Shown: positions 22,467-30,918 of the stretch, in pieces
How the letters are laid out: every line of letters begins with the position of its first letter
Position numbering within the stretch: position 1 is the first letter of the stretch
Assembly (NCBI GenBank): GCA_964569315.1
Contig: CAZMUZ010000020.1
Span: 1-45,933, forward strand
Length of the DNA: 45,933 nt
Direction of reading: 5' to 3'
Source of the DNA: CADEFF01 sp964569315
GTDB taxonomy: Bacteria; Pseudomonadota; Alphaproteobacteria; Dongiales; Dongiaceae
The notes under the pieces: model-generated
What the model was told of the DNA's origin: nothing
What the model saw: only the letters and a program-made list of their open reading frames with translations
Database searches by the model: none
Position numbers and translations under genes: made by a program

Positions 22467-23732
22467 ATGGTTCATTGCGCCCAGGACAGCCGCCCCCTCG
22501 CAACTCGGGAAATTTCGGCCTTGAGCAGCCTCAATACCTATCGCGCCGGCCCCGACGAGCACGGCCATTTCGGCATCCATGGCGGCCGCTTCGTCGCCGA
22601 GACGCTGATGCCGCTGATCCTCGCGGTGGAGAAGGCCTATGACGCGGCGAAGCGCGATCCGAGCTTCAAGGCCGAGCTCGACTACTACCTCGAGCACTAT
22701 GTCGGCCGCCCGAGCCCGCTCTATTTCGCCGAGCGGCTGACCCGGGAGCTCGCCGGCGCGAAGATCTATTTCAAGCGCGACGAGCTCAACCATACGGGCG
22801 CGCACAAGATCAACAACTGCATGGGCCAGATCCTGCTGGCGAGACGGATGGGCAAGACGCGCATCATCGCGGAGACCGGCGCCGGCCAGCATGGCGTGGC
22901 GACGGCGACGGTCTGCGCGCTCTTCAACCTGCCCTGCACCGTCTATATGGGCGCCACCGACATCGAGCGGCAGAAGCCGAACGTGTTCCGCATGCGCCTC
23001 CTCGGCACCGAGGTGAAGCCGGTCCATAGCGGCACCGCGACCTTGAAGGACGCGATGAACGACGCGCTGCGCGACTGGGTCGCCAATGTCGAGAACACCT
23101 TCTACATCATCGGCACGGTGGCGGGGCCGCATCCCTACCCGGCGATGGTGCGCGACTTCCAGTCGGTGATCGGCGAGGAAGTGCGCGAGCAGCTCCACAA
23201 GGCCGAGGGCCGCCTGCCCGACAGCCTCGTCGCCGCGATCGGCGGCGGCTCGAACGCGATGGGCCTCTTCCACCCGTTCCTCGACGATGCTTCCGTCAAG
23301 ATGTACGGGGTCGAGGCGGCGGGCGAAGGCATCGAGACCGGCAAGCATGCCGCCTCGCTCAATGGCGGCCGGCCGGGGGTGCTGCATGGCAACCGCACTT
23401 ATCTGCTGCAGACCGACGACGGGCAAATCGTCGATGCGCATTCGATCTCGGCCGGTCTCGACTATCCCGGCATCGGTCCGGAACATGCCTGGCTCAACGA
23501 TACCGGGCGGGTGAGCTACGTCTCCGCGACGGACCAGGAGGCGCTCGACGCCTTCCAGCTCTGCTCGCGTACCGAGGGCATCATCCCCGCGCTCGAGCCG
23601 GCCCACGCGCTTGCCCATGTGCGGCGGATCGCGCCCAAGCTGCCGAAGGATCATCTGCTGGTCATGAACATGTGCGGCCGCGGCGACAAGGACATCTTCA
23701 CCGTGGCCGAGCATCTGGGGACCAAGCTGTGA
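22467..23732 (+). CDS. trpB: Tryptophan synthase beta subunit
   Basis: PLP enzyme condensing indole with serine, in an alpha2beta2 complex with TrpA. The PLP lysine is in KRDELNHTGAHKINN (Lys114 from the chosen start), and the phosphate-binding glycine loop is AIGGGSNAMG. The protein is 421 residues from ATG 22467. Homologues usually begin close to LNTYRAGPDEHGHF, so the TTG at 22521 (403 residues) may be the true start. It overlaps trpA by 4 bp (GTGA). Terminator upstream at 22415-22447; transcription probably starts between 22448 and the gene. Confidence 0.97.
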   Translation: MVHCAQDSRPLATREISALSSLNTYRAGPDEHGHFGIHGGRFVAETLMPLILAVEKAYDAAKRDPSFKAELDYYLEHYVGRPSPLYFAERLTRELAGAKIYFKRDELNHTGAHKINNCMGQILLARRMGKTRIIAETGAGQHGVATATVCALFNLPCTVYMGATDIERQKPNVFRMRLLGTEVKPVHSGTATLKDAMNDALRDWVANVENTFYIIGTVAGPHPYPAMVRDFQSVIGEEVREQLHKAEGRLPDSLVAAIGGGSNAMGLFHPFLDDASVKMYGVEAAGEGIETGKHAASLNGGRPGVLHGNRTYLLQTDDGQIVDAHSISAGLDYPGIGPEHAWLNDTGRVSYVSATDQEALDAFQLCSRTEGIIPALEPAHALAHVRRIAPKLPKDHLLVMNMCGRGDKDIFTVAEHLGTKL

Positions 23733-24589
23733 GCGCCGCGACGCGGGGCCCCGATTCCGGCCGCATCGCAAAGCGCTTCGCCGCCCTGAAGGCGGCCGGG
23801 CGCGGCGGGCTCGTCACCTTCGTCACGGGCGGCGATCCCGACGCCGAAACCTCGCTCGCGATCCTCAAGGGATTGCCGAAGGCCGGCGCCGACCTCATCG
23901 AGATCGGCATGCCCTTCTCCGACCCGATGGCGGACGGACCGGCGATCCAGGCCTCGAGCCTCCGCGCCCTCAAGGCGGGGGCCACGCTCGCCGGGACGCT
24001 GGCGCTGGTCGAGGCGTTCCGCGCCGCCGACCGCGACACGCCGGTCGTGCTGATGGGCTACTACAACCCGATCTATTCCTTCGGCGTCGATCGCTTCCTC
24101 GGCGAGGCGAAGCGCGTCGGCGTCGACGGGCTCATCATCGTCGACCTTCCGCCGGAGGAGGACGGCGAGCTTTGCATCCCGGCGCTCGCGGCGGGCGTGA
24201 ACTTCGTCCGCCTGGCCACGCCCACGACCGACGACCTGCGGCTCCCGGCCGTGCTCGGCAACAGCAGCGGCTTCGTCTATTACGTCTCGATCATGGGCAT
24301 CACCGGCACCCGCTCCGCCGGCGCGCCCGAGGTGCGCAAGGCGGTCGAGCGGCTGAAGCGCCACACAGCACTCCCGGTCGCGGTCGGCTTCGGCATCCGC
24401 ACCCCGGCCCAGGCGGCCGAGGTCGCGGCTGTGGCCGATGCGGCGGTGGTGGGCTCCGCCATCGTCGAGCGGATCGCCGGCGATCTCGACGAGAAGGGCC
24501 GCGCGAGGCCCGGCCTCGCCGAGCGGGTGCTCGCCTTCGTCGCGACGCTGGCCGACGGCGTGCGCGGCAAGGAAACGGTCGCGTCGTGA
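23729..24589 (+). CDS. trpA: Tryptophan synthase alpha subunit
   Basis: Cleaves indole-3-glycerol phosphate and channels indole to TrpB. The 286-residue product has the catalytic Glu and Asp regions DLIEIGMPFSDPMADGP and GLIIVDLPPEE, and the phosphate loop VAVGFGIRTPAQ with VVGSAIVERI. I use GTG at 23729-23731, which overlaps the trpB stop as GTGA and gives VSAATRGPDSGRIAKRFAAL. A farther upstream in-frame start would run inside trpB. Its stop overlaps the accD GTG start by 4 bp. Confidence 0.97.
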   Translation: MSAATRGPDSGRIAKRFAALKAAGRGGLVTFVTGGDPDAETSLAILKGLPKAGADLIEIGMPFSDPMADGPAIQASSLRALKAGATLAGTLALVEAFRAADRDTPVVLMGYYNPIYSFGVDRFLGEAKRVGVDGLIIVDLPPEEDGELCIPALAAGVNFVRLATPTTDDLRLPAVLGNSSGFVYYVSIMGITGTRSAGAPEVRKAVERLKRHTALPVAVGFGIRTPAQAAEVAAVADAAVVGSAIVERIAGDLDEKGRARPGLAERVLAFVATLADGVRGKETVAS

Positions 24590-25473
24590 GCTGGCTTACC
24601 AATTTCGTCCGGCCGAAGCTGCAGGCGCTCGTCCGCAAGAACAACGTTCCGGACAATCTCTGGGAGAAATGCCCCGGCTGCGGGCAGATGATCTTCCACC
24701 GCGAGCTCGAGGCGAACCTCCGCGTCTGCACGCAATGCGGCCATCATCTGCGCCTCACCTGGCAGAAGCGCCTCGGCCTCCTCTTCGACGACGGCGCCTT
24801 CGTGCGCATCGAGCTCGCCCGGACCGAACCCGATCCGCTCAAGTTCCGCGACCGCAAGCGCTACGGCGACCGGCTCAAGGAATCTCAGGCCAAGACCGGC
24901 GAGCAGGACGCGATCGTCGTCGCCCACGGCACGATGGGCGGGCTCAAGACGGTGATCGCCGCCTTCAATTTCGACTTCATGGGCGGCTCGATGGGGGCCG
25001 CGGTCGGCGACGGGCTGATCGCCGCGGCGCGGCTCGCGGTCGCCGAGAAGGCGCCGCTCATCGTCATCCCCGCCTCGGGCGGCGCCCGCATGCAGGAGGG
25101 CATCATCTCCCTCATGCAGATGCCGCGCAGCATCATCGCGGTGGACGAGGTCAAGGAAGCGGGCCTGCCCTATATCGTGCTGCTGAGCGACCCGACCACG
25201 GGCGGCGTCAGCGCCTCCTTCGCCATGCTGGGCGACATCGCCGTGGCCGAGCCCGGCGCCGTGATCGGCTTCGCCGGGGCCCGGGTGATCGAGGAAACCA
25301 TCCGCGAGAAGCTGCCGGAGGGGTTCCAGCGCTCCGAATATCTGCTGGAGCACGGCATGGTCGATCTGGTGGTGCCGCGGGCGGAGCTGCGGGAGACCCT
25401 GATCCGCATCATCCGGCTGCTGCGCCAGCCGCGCCTGGACGCGACCGGCCTCGTGCCCTACCAGGCGGTCTGA
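24586..25473 (+). CDS. accD: Acetyl-CoA carboxylase carboxyltransferase subunit beta
   Basis: Beta half of the carboxyltransferase that with AccA makes malonyl-CoA for fatty acid synthesis. Its N-terminal zinc ribbon has all four ligands: Cys29, Cys32 (KCPGCGQ) and Cys48, Cys51 (VCTQCGHH). The carboxyltransferase domain carries ASGGARMQEGI, PTTGGVSASFAMLGD and FAGARVIEETI. The 295 residues fit the family. GTG start at 24586-24588 (SWLTNFVRPKLQAL follows) overlaps the trpA stop as GTGA; coupling of accD to trpA is common in Alphaproteobacteria. Confidence 0.97.
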   Translation: MSWLTNFVRPKLQALVRKNNVPDNLWEKCPGCGQMIFHRELEANLRVCTQCGHHLRLTWQKRLGLLFDDGAFVRIELARTEPDPLKFRDRKRYGDRLKESQAKTGEQDAIVVAHGTMGGLKTVIAAFNFDFMGGSMGAAVGDGLIAAARLAVAEKAPLIVIPASGGARMQEGIISLMQMPRSIIAVDEVKEAGLPYIVLLSDPTTGGVSASFAMLGDIAVAEPGAVIGFAGARVIEETIREKLPEGFQRSEYLLEHGMVDLVVPRAELRETLIRIIRLLRQPRLDATGLVPYQAV

Positions 25474-25564
25474 GCCGGCGACGGTCCTTGCCTCGGCGCA
25501 ACGCCATGACACCCGACGCATCGATCGACCGGCGTCCGCAGCAGCCGAGGGCGAGCGCCGGCCG

Positions 25565-26878
25565 ATGACGCACGCCGCGGGAAGCGACCTCGTTCTCGAG
25601 CGGCTGACCAGGCTGCATCCGAAGATCATCGATCTGACGCTCGATCGCGTCTGGCGCCTCCTTGCCAGCGTCGGCCATCCGGAGCGCCGGCTGCCGCCCA
25701 TCGTCCATGTCGCCGGCACCAACGGCAAAGGGTCCGTGATCGCCTATCTCCGCGCCATGCTGGAGGCGGCGGGCCATCGCGTGCATGTCTATAGCTCGCC
25801 GCATCTGGTGCGGTTCCACGAGCGCATCCGCCTCGCCGGCGCGCTCATCGACGAGGTGGAGCTGCTGGCGCTGCTCGAGGAATGCGAGCGGGCGAACGGC
25901 GCCGAGCCCATCACCTTCTTCGAGATCACCACCGCCGCCGCCTTCCTCGCCTTCACGCGCCATCCGGCCGATATCCTGCTGCTGGAAGTGGGGCTTGGCG
26001 GGCGGCTCGACGCCACCAACGTGATCGAGCGGCCAACGCTCTCGGTGCTGACCCCGATCTCCTTCGACCATATGCAGTATCTCGGCGACAGCCTGGCGAA
26101 GATCGCCTTCGAGAAGGCCGGCATCATGAAGCCGGGCGTACCGGCCGTGGTCGGGCCGCAGGTTCCCGAGGCGGCCGCGGTGTTCGAGGCGCGCGCGGGC
26201 GAGCTCGGCCTGCCCTTGCATCGCGCCGGCCATGAATGGCGGGTGCGGCAGCAGGGCGACCGGCTGCTCTTTGCCGACGAAGACGGCGAGCGCGCCTTTC
26301 CGTTGCCGCGGCTGCTGGGCGCCCATCAGATCGAGAATGCCGGGATGGCGCTCGCCGCGGTGGGATTGCTGAAGCGGGGCGGCTTCCGTCTCGATGACCG
26401 GCACGCGGCGCGCGGGCTCGAGCGGGTGGAGTGGCCGGCGCGGCTGCAGCGCCTCCTGCGGGGCCCGCTGGTCGAGAGCCTGCCCGGTGGCTGGGAGCTT
26501 TGGCTCGATGGCGGGCATAATGCGGCGGCGGGCGAGATCCTCGCCGCGCAGGGGCGGCGCTGGCGGCAGGAGCGGCCCGACCTGCCGCTCCATCTCGTCT
26601 TCGGCATGCTCGACACCAAGCAGCCGGTCGATTTCCTGCGGCCGCTCGCCGATGTCGCGGCGGATGTGCGGGCCGTCGCCATCGGCGGCGGGCATCAGAG
26701 CCTGACGGCAGACGCGATGGTCGCAGCCGCGATCGCGGGCGGATTTGCGGACGCGCGCTCGGCGCCGAGCGTGGCGGCCGCGCTGCGGGACATCCTGGCG
26801 GGCGCCGACCGGCCCGGCCGCGTGCTGATCTGCGGCTCGCTCTATTTCGCGGGCGAGGTGCTGGCCGAAAACGGCTAA
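25565..26878 (+). CDS. folC: Bifunctional folylpolyglutamate synthase / dihydrofolate synthase
   Basis: Mur-ligase-family enzyme adding glutamate to folates (and to dihydropteroate in the bifunctional form). The P-loop VAGTNGKGSV is near residues 50-60, followed by the HLVRFHERIR segment, GLGGRLDATN (metal/ATP site), and TPISFDHMQYLG. The C-terminal domain has the LDGGHNAAAGE motif. The 437 residues fit the family. ATG at 25565 lies 91 bp after accD on the same strand, following the common accD-folC order. It converges on trxA. Confidence 0.96.
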   Translation: MTHAAGSDLVLERLTRLHPKIIDLTLDRVWRLLASVGHPERRLPPIVHVAGTNGKGSVIAYLRAMLEAAGHRVHVYSSPHLVRFHERIRLAGALIDEVELLALLEECERANGAEPITFFEITTAAAFLAFTRHPADILLLEVGLGGRLDATNVIERPTLSVLTPISFDHMQYLGDSLAKIAFEKAGIMKPGVPAVVGPQVPEAAAVFEARAGELGLPLHRAGHEWRVRQQGDRLLFADEDGERAFPLPRLLGAHQIENAGMALAAVGLLKRGGFRLDDRHAARGLERVEWPARLQRLLRGPLVESLPGGWELWLDGGHNAAAGEILAAQGRRWRQERPDLPLHLVFGMLDTKQPVDFLRPLADVAADVRAVAIGGGHQSLTADAMVAAAIAGGFADARSAPSVAAALRDILAGADRPGRVLICGSLYFAGEVLAENG

Positions 26879-26966
26879 TCGAGGCCGCCGGTCAGTTGGC
26901 CAGCCTCGCACTCTCCCGCCAATGCTTTGCGCATCGAGGAAGTTTTCAGCGATACCCGAAAAGCAG

Positions 26967-26990
26967 AACCCCGCCGAAGCGAGCGGGGTT
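26967..26990 (-). terminator. Intrinsic terminator of trxA (between convergent folC and trxA)
   Basis: Perfect 8-bp stem AACCCCGC (26967-26974) and GCGGGGTT (26983-26990) with an 8-nt loop. On the minus strand it is followed by CTGCTTTTC, a T-rich tail suited to terminating trxA transcripts. On the plus strand no T-run follows, so termination of folC is less likely. Confidence 0.8.
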
Positions 26991-27045
26991 CGATTGCAGG
27001 GGAGCTCGGAGGCGGCGCGGCCGGAACCGCGCCGGACGGCAGACG

Positions 27046-27366
27046 TCAGATCACCGATTCGACCCACTCCACGAGCTTGTTCTTCGGCAGCGCGCCGATC
27101 TTCGTCGCCGCCACCTGACCGTCCTTGAACAGCATCAGGGTCGGGATGCCGCGCACGCCATATTTCCGCGGCGTCGCCGGATTCTCGTCGATGTTCATCT
27201 TGGCGACCGTGACCTTGCCGGTCATCTGCTGCGCGATCTCTTCCAATGCGGGCGCGATCATCTTGCAAGGCCCGCACCACTCGGCCCAGAAATCCACCAG
27301 GACGGGTCCGGACGCCTTCAGCACGTCGGTGTCGAAGTTGGAGTCGGAAACCTTGGTCGTTGCCAT
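27046..27366 (-). CDS. trxA: Thioredoxin
   Basis: General cytoplasmic disulfide reductant of 106 residues. The active site is Cys31-Gly-Pro-Cys34 in AEWCGPCKM, and the cis-Pro is in RGIPTLMLF. The ATG at 27364-27366 gives MATTKVSDSNFDTDVL with an AAGGTAGACAG ribosome-binding region. An upstream in-frame start would add about 21 unconserved residues. It lies 90 bp downstream of addA on the same strand, a common alphaproteobacterial pairing, and ends in a strong hairpin. Confidence 0.98.
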   Translation of the reverse strand: MATTKVSDSNFDTDVLKASGPVLVDFWAEWCGPCKMIAPALEEIAQQMTGKVTVAKMNIDENPATPRKYGVRGIPTLMLFKDGQVAATKIGALPKNKLVEWVESVI

Positions 27367-27456
27367 CTGTCTACCTTGTGGCTGAAAGACCCTGCGGGCG
27401 CCGGGTCGGAAGATCGCGAATTCCGTCACGAAACTTAAGAAGCCGCCCCGGTAGCG

Positions 27457-30400
27457 TCAAGGCAGGTGCCGGCATAGCAGCTCCTCGGGCAACTCCATGA
27501 GGCTCGGAACTTCGGTCCAGAGCAGAAAGCAACGCACCGCACGGTTACGATAGATGTCGGCGAGCAGCGCGCGATAGGTCGCCATCTGCTTGAGATAGAC
27601 GATCGGGACCTCGTCGAGTCGCGTCGCGGGCGGCCGGTTGGTCTTGTAGTCCACGATCCAGATCGCATCCTCCGCGATTACCAGCCGGTCGATCTGGCCC
27701 GCGACCGCGAAGCCCGTCCCGTCGGCCCGCGCAAGCCTGCCCGCGATCGGCTGCTCGGCGCGGCCGTTCGCCTGCCAGAGCGATGCGAAGGCGGGATCGG
27801 CGAGCAGTGCGGTCACGCGCGCCGCGATGTCCTTGCGTTCGCCGGCATCGAGATCGCGCGCCTGCGCGTCGAGGAAGCGCCGCGCGGCCGTTGCGCGCGC
27901 CGCGACCGGCAAGTCGGGCAAGGTCTGCAGCAGGCGGTGAATGAGCCGGCCGCGGCGATAGGCGCGCTCGCGATCTCCTGCGACGGGCGAGAGCGGCGCC
28001 GGCTCCTCTTCGGCCGGACGCGAGGGGGCGAGCGGCCGGTCGGTGCGCGCCGCCGGGGCCGGGCGCATCGCCCAGTCGGGTAGCTCGGGAAGCGCCGCCG
28101 CCGTCGGGCCCGCCTCGTGCGCGCGGTCGGGCGGCGCGCTCTGCGCCGACGTCAGGCGGCGCGCGACGCCGTTCCAGCCTGTCGTCTCGCCGAAGGCGAA
28201 GGCCTCGCCCTTGTCGCCGAGCGCGCCCTCAGCGAGCTCGTGCCAGTTCTGCTTCGGCGCGGCGCGCCTGCCGATCCAGCCGCCGACATAGAGCCGGTCC
28301 TCGGCCCGGGTCATGCCCACGTAAAGCAGCCGCCGATATTCGCGCTGCTCGGCCTCGCGCTTCTGCTGGAGCGCCGTGGCCGCGACCTCATCGGCATCGG
28401 CGCTGCGCGGGATCCAGAGCGGAAGCTGTTCGCCGCGACGCTCGATCCAGACGAGGCGCGGCGCCTTGCTCGAGATGCCGGTGGTGTCGGGCAGGATCAC
28501 GATCGGCGCCTGAAGGCCCTTCGCGCCATGCACCGTCATGATGCGCACCTGGCCGCCCGATTCCTGGTCGAGATCGCGCTTGATCTCGACGCCGCCCGCC
28601 TCGAACCAGTGGAGAAAGCCTTGGAGCGTCGGCGGATGGCTGCCGCCGTGATCGAGTGCGAGACGGAGGAATTCGTCAATCGGGTCGGCCGCGTCATGGC
28701 CGAGCCGCGCGATCAGCCGGCGGCGCCCGCCGCGCCGCCCGAGCAGCTCTGCATAGAGCCGGTAGGGCGGCAGGAAATCGACGCGCGCCAGGAGATCGCC
28801 GAGCAGCGTCGCCGCGGCCGAGTAGGCCGGCGTCGCCGCCGCGCGCCGCCGGAGCTCCGACCAGAGCGAGCGCGAGCCGCGCGCATGGGCGAGATCGAAG
28901 AGCGCTTCCTCCGAAAGCCCGACCAGCGGGCTCTTCAGGACCGTCGCGAGGGTGAGATCGTCGTCCGGCAGCAGCAGGAAGCGGCCGAGCGCCACCAGAT
29001 CCATCACCGCGATATGCTCGCCGAGCTTCAGGCGGTCGACGCCGGCGACCGGCACGTCGCGGCGCTTCAAGGATCGCGCGAGATGTTCGACGAAGGCGTT
29101 GCGTCGTCGCACCAGCACCAGCACATCGCCCGGCTCGACCGTGCGGTCGCGGGACGCGATGCGGTCTTGCCCGAGCATCGCTTCGATGCGGTCGGCGATC
29201 GCCTCGGCGAGGCGCGCCATCGGGTCGTCGGCGCCCTGCAGCGTGACCGGCGGATCCCAGGCCTCGGCCTCGGGCGCCTCCATCGCCGCGGCGAGCGGCC
29301 AGAGCTCTACGATGCCGGCCTGGCCTTCGCGGCTCGGACGATGGCGCACGACGGTGCCGGCCTCGGCCACGCCGTCGCGCGCGGCATCCTGCGCGAACAC
29401 CGCATCGACCGCCTCCAGCACCGCTGCCACCGACCGGAAGGAGACGTCGAGCGGCACCGCCTCGAGGCTCCGCCCGATGCGCGACAGCCGCGCCGCGAAA
29501 TGCGCGCGCATGCGGTGGAAAGCTTCGGGATCGGCGCCCTGGAAGCTGAAAATCGACTGCTTCGCGTCGCCGACGGCGAAGATCGTGCGCTGCTCCTCGC
29601 GGGCACCTTCACCGGCGAAGAATTCCTCGGCGAGCGCCGCCACGATCTCCCATTGCGCGGGCGCGGTGTCCTGCGCCTCGTCGATCAGGATATGGTCGAT
29701 CCCGCCATCGAGCTTGTAGAGCACCCAGGGCGCGATACCCGGCCGGCGCAGCAGGTGCCGCGCATGCTCGATGAGATCGGCATAGTCGAGCCGCGCCCTT
29801 TGCCGCTTTGCCGCCGCATAGTCGGCGAGCACGGCGGCGGCGAGGCGGAGCAGCGCCTCGGTCGCCTGGGCGATGCCGGCGGCCTTCATGGCCTCGACGC
29901 ATCGCAGGAGACGCTCGGCCTCCGCGCGCAGCACCGCGTCCGCGCCGGGCGATTTCTGCTCCGCCGCCTTGACGATCAGGGTCTTTCGGGTGCCGCCGTC
30001 CTTAGTCAGGAACTGCCGGCAATAGCCCGCGAAGCCGGAGAGCCGGGCAGCCCGGTCGCCGGCGAGCCAGGCGGCAATCGCGCCGGCGCAGGCCTGGTTC
30101 GCCGCCGACCCTTGTCGCAGCGCCGCGACCGCGAAGCGCAAGCCCAGCAACTCGAGCGCGGCATCCGACACCGCCTCCGCGCCGATCGTCTCGGGCGTGG
30201 CGCCCGCGGGAACGCGGAGCGCATCGCGGATGGCGGCGATGACGCGCTCGATTCCGCCCGCACCCTCGAAGAGCCGTTCGATGCGGTCGCGTTCGCGGGT
30301 GAGCAGATGCATGAGCGCATCGAAATCGCTTTCGCCGACCCGGGCGGTGACGACGGCGAGGGCCGACTTCAATGCCGGGTCGTCGCCGGCTTCCGCCCGC

Positions 30401-30918
30401 GCCAGCACGCGCTCGCGGAGATCGATCAGGAGCTCCGCCGAATCATGGTCCTCGAGCACGGCGAAATGCGGCGGCACGCCCGCCTCGATGGGGAAGCGCG
30501 CGAGGAGCGACTGGCAGAAGCTGTGGATCGTCATGATGCGCATGCCGCCCGGCGCGTCGAGCAGGGTCGCGAAGAGCCGCCGCGCGCGGGCGAGCAGCGC
30601 TTCGGTCACGGGCTCGTCGGCGAGCTCGCCGAGCGCCTTGCGCAACGCGCCCGTCTCCATGGCGGCCCAGGCCGCGAGACGATCGGCGACGCGGTTCGCC
30701 ATTTCGGCGGCGGCCGCCTTCGTATAGGTCAGGCAGAGCAGCCGCGTCGGCGGCGTGCCGGCGAGCAGCAGCCGCAGCAACCGGTCGACCAGCACCTTGG
30801 TCTTGCCGCTGCCGGCCGAGGCATTGACCCAGACCGACCGGCGCGGATCGGCCGCGCGGCGCTGGGCATCGCGCGCGGCTTCTTCCGCGGCACCGGGCTT
30901 CGGACGGGGTGTCGTCAT
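27457..30918 (-). CDS. addA: Double-strand break repair helicase AddA (alphaproteobacterial type)
   Basis: UvrD-like helicase and nuclease that with AddB resects DNA ends for RecA loading. The 1153 residues show Walker A (NASAGSGKTKVLVDR, near 30-44), Walker B DEAQDTAPAQWE, motif III-like FAVGDAKQSIFSFQG, motif V VRIMTVHGAKGLQAP, motif VI YVGMTRAEDRLYV and a C-terminal PD-(D/E)xK nuclease with IWIVDYKTNRPP. The ATG (30916-30918) overlaps the addB stop by 4 bp. A long open frame extends far upstream through addB in another frame, but this is not coding. Confidence 0.97.
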   Translation of the reverse strand: MTTPRPKPGAAEEAARDAQRRAADPRRSVWVNASAGSGKTKVLVDRLLRLLLAGTPPTRLLCLTYTKAAAAEMANRVADRLAAWAAMETGALRKALGELADEPVTEALLARARRLFATLLDAPGGMRIMTIHSFCQSLLARFPIEAGVPPHFAVLEDHDSAELLIDLRERVLARAEAGDDPALKSALAVVTARVGESDFDALMHLLTRERDRIERLFEGAGGIERVIAAIRDALRVPAGATPETIGAEAVSDAALELLGLRFAVAALRQGSAANQACAGAIAAWLAGDRAARLSGFAGYCRQFLTKDGGTRKTLIVKAAEQKSPGADAVLRAEAERLLRCVEAMKAAGIAQATEALLRLAAAVLADYAAAKRQRARLDYADLIEHARHLLRRPGIAPWVLYKLDGGIDHILIDEAQDTAPAQWEIVAALAEEFFAGEGAREEQRTIFAVGDAKQSIFSFQGADPEAFHRMRAHFAARLSRIGRSLEAVPLDVSFRSVAAVLEAVDAVFAQDAARDGVAEAGTVVRHRPSREGQAGIVELWPLAAAMEAPEAEAWDPPVTLQGADDPMARLAEAIADRIEAMLGQDRIASRDRTVEPGDVLVLVRRRNAFVEHLARSLKRRDVPVAGVDRLKLGEHIAVMDLVALGRFLLLPDDDLTLATVLKSPLVGLSEEALFDLAHARGSRSLWSELRRRAAATPAYSAAATLLGDLLARVDFLPPYRLYAELLGRRGGRRRLIARLGHDAADPIDEFLRLALDHGGSHPPTLQGFLHWFEAGGVEIKRDLDQESGGQVRIMTVHGAKGLQAPIVILPDTTGISSKAPRLVWIERRGEQLPLWIPRSADADEVAATALQQKREAEQREYRRLLYVGMTRAEDRLYVGGWIGRRAAPKQNWHELAEGALGDKGEAFAFGETTGWNGVARRLTSAQSAPPDRAHEAGPTAAALPELPDWAMRPAPAARTDRPLAPSRPAEEEPAPLSPVAGDRERAYRRGRLIHRLLQTLPDLPVAARATAARRFLDAQARDLDAGERKDIAARVTALLADPAFASLWQANGRAEQPIAGRLARADGTGFAVAGQIDRLVIAEDAIWIVDYKTNRPPATRLDEVPIVYLKQMATYRALLADIYRNRAVRCFLLWTEVPSLMELPEELLCRHLP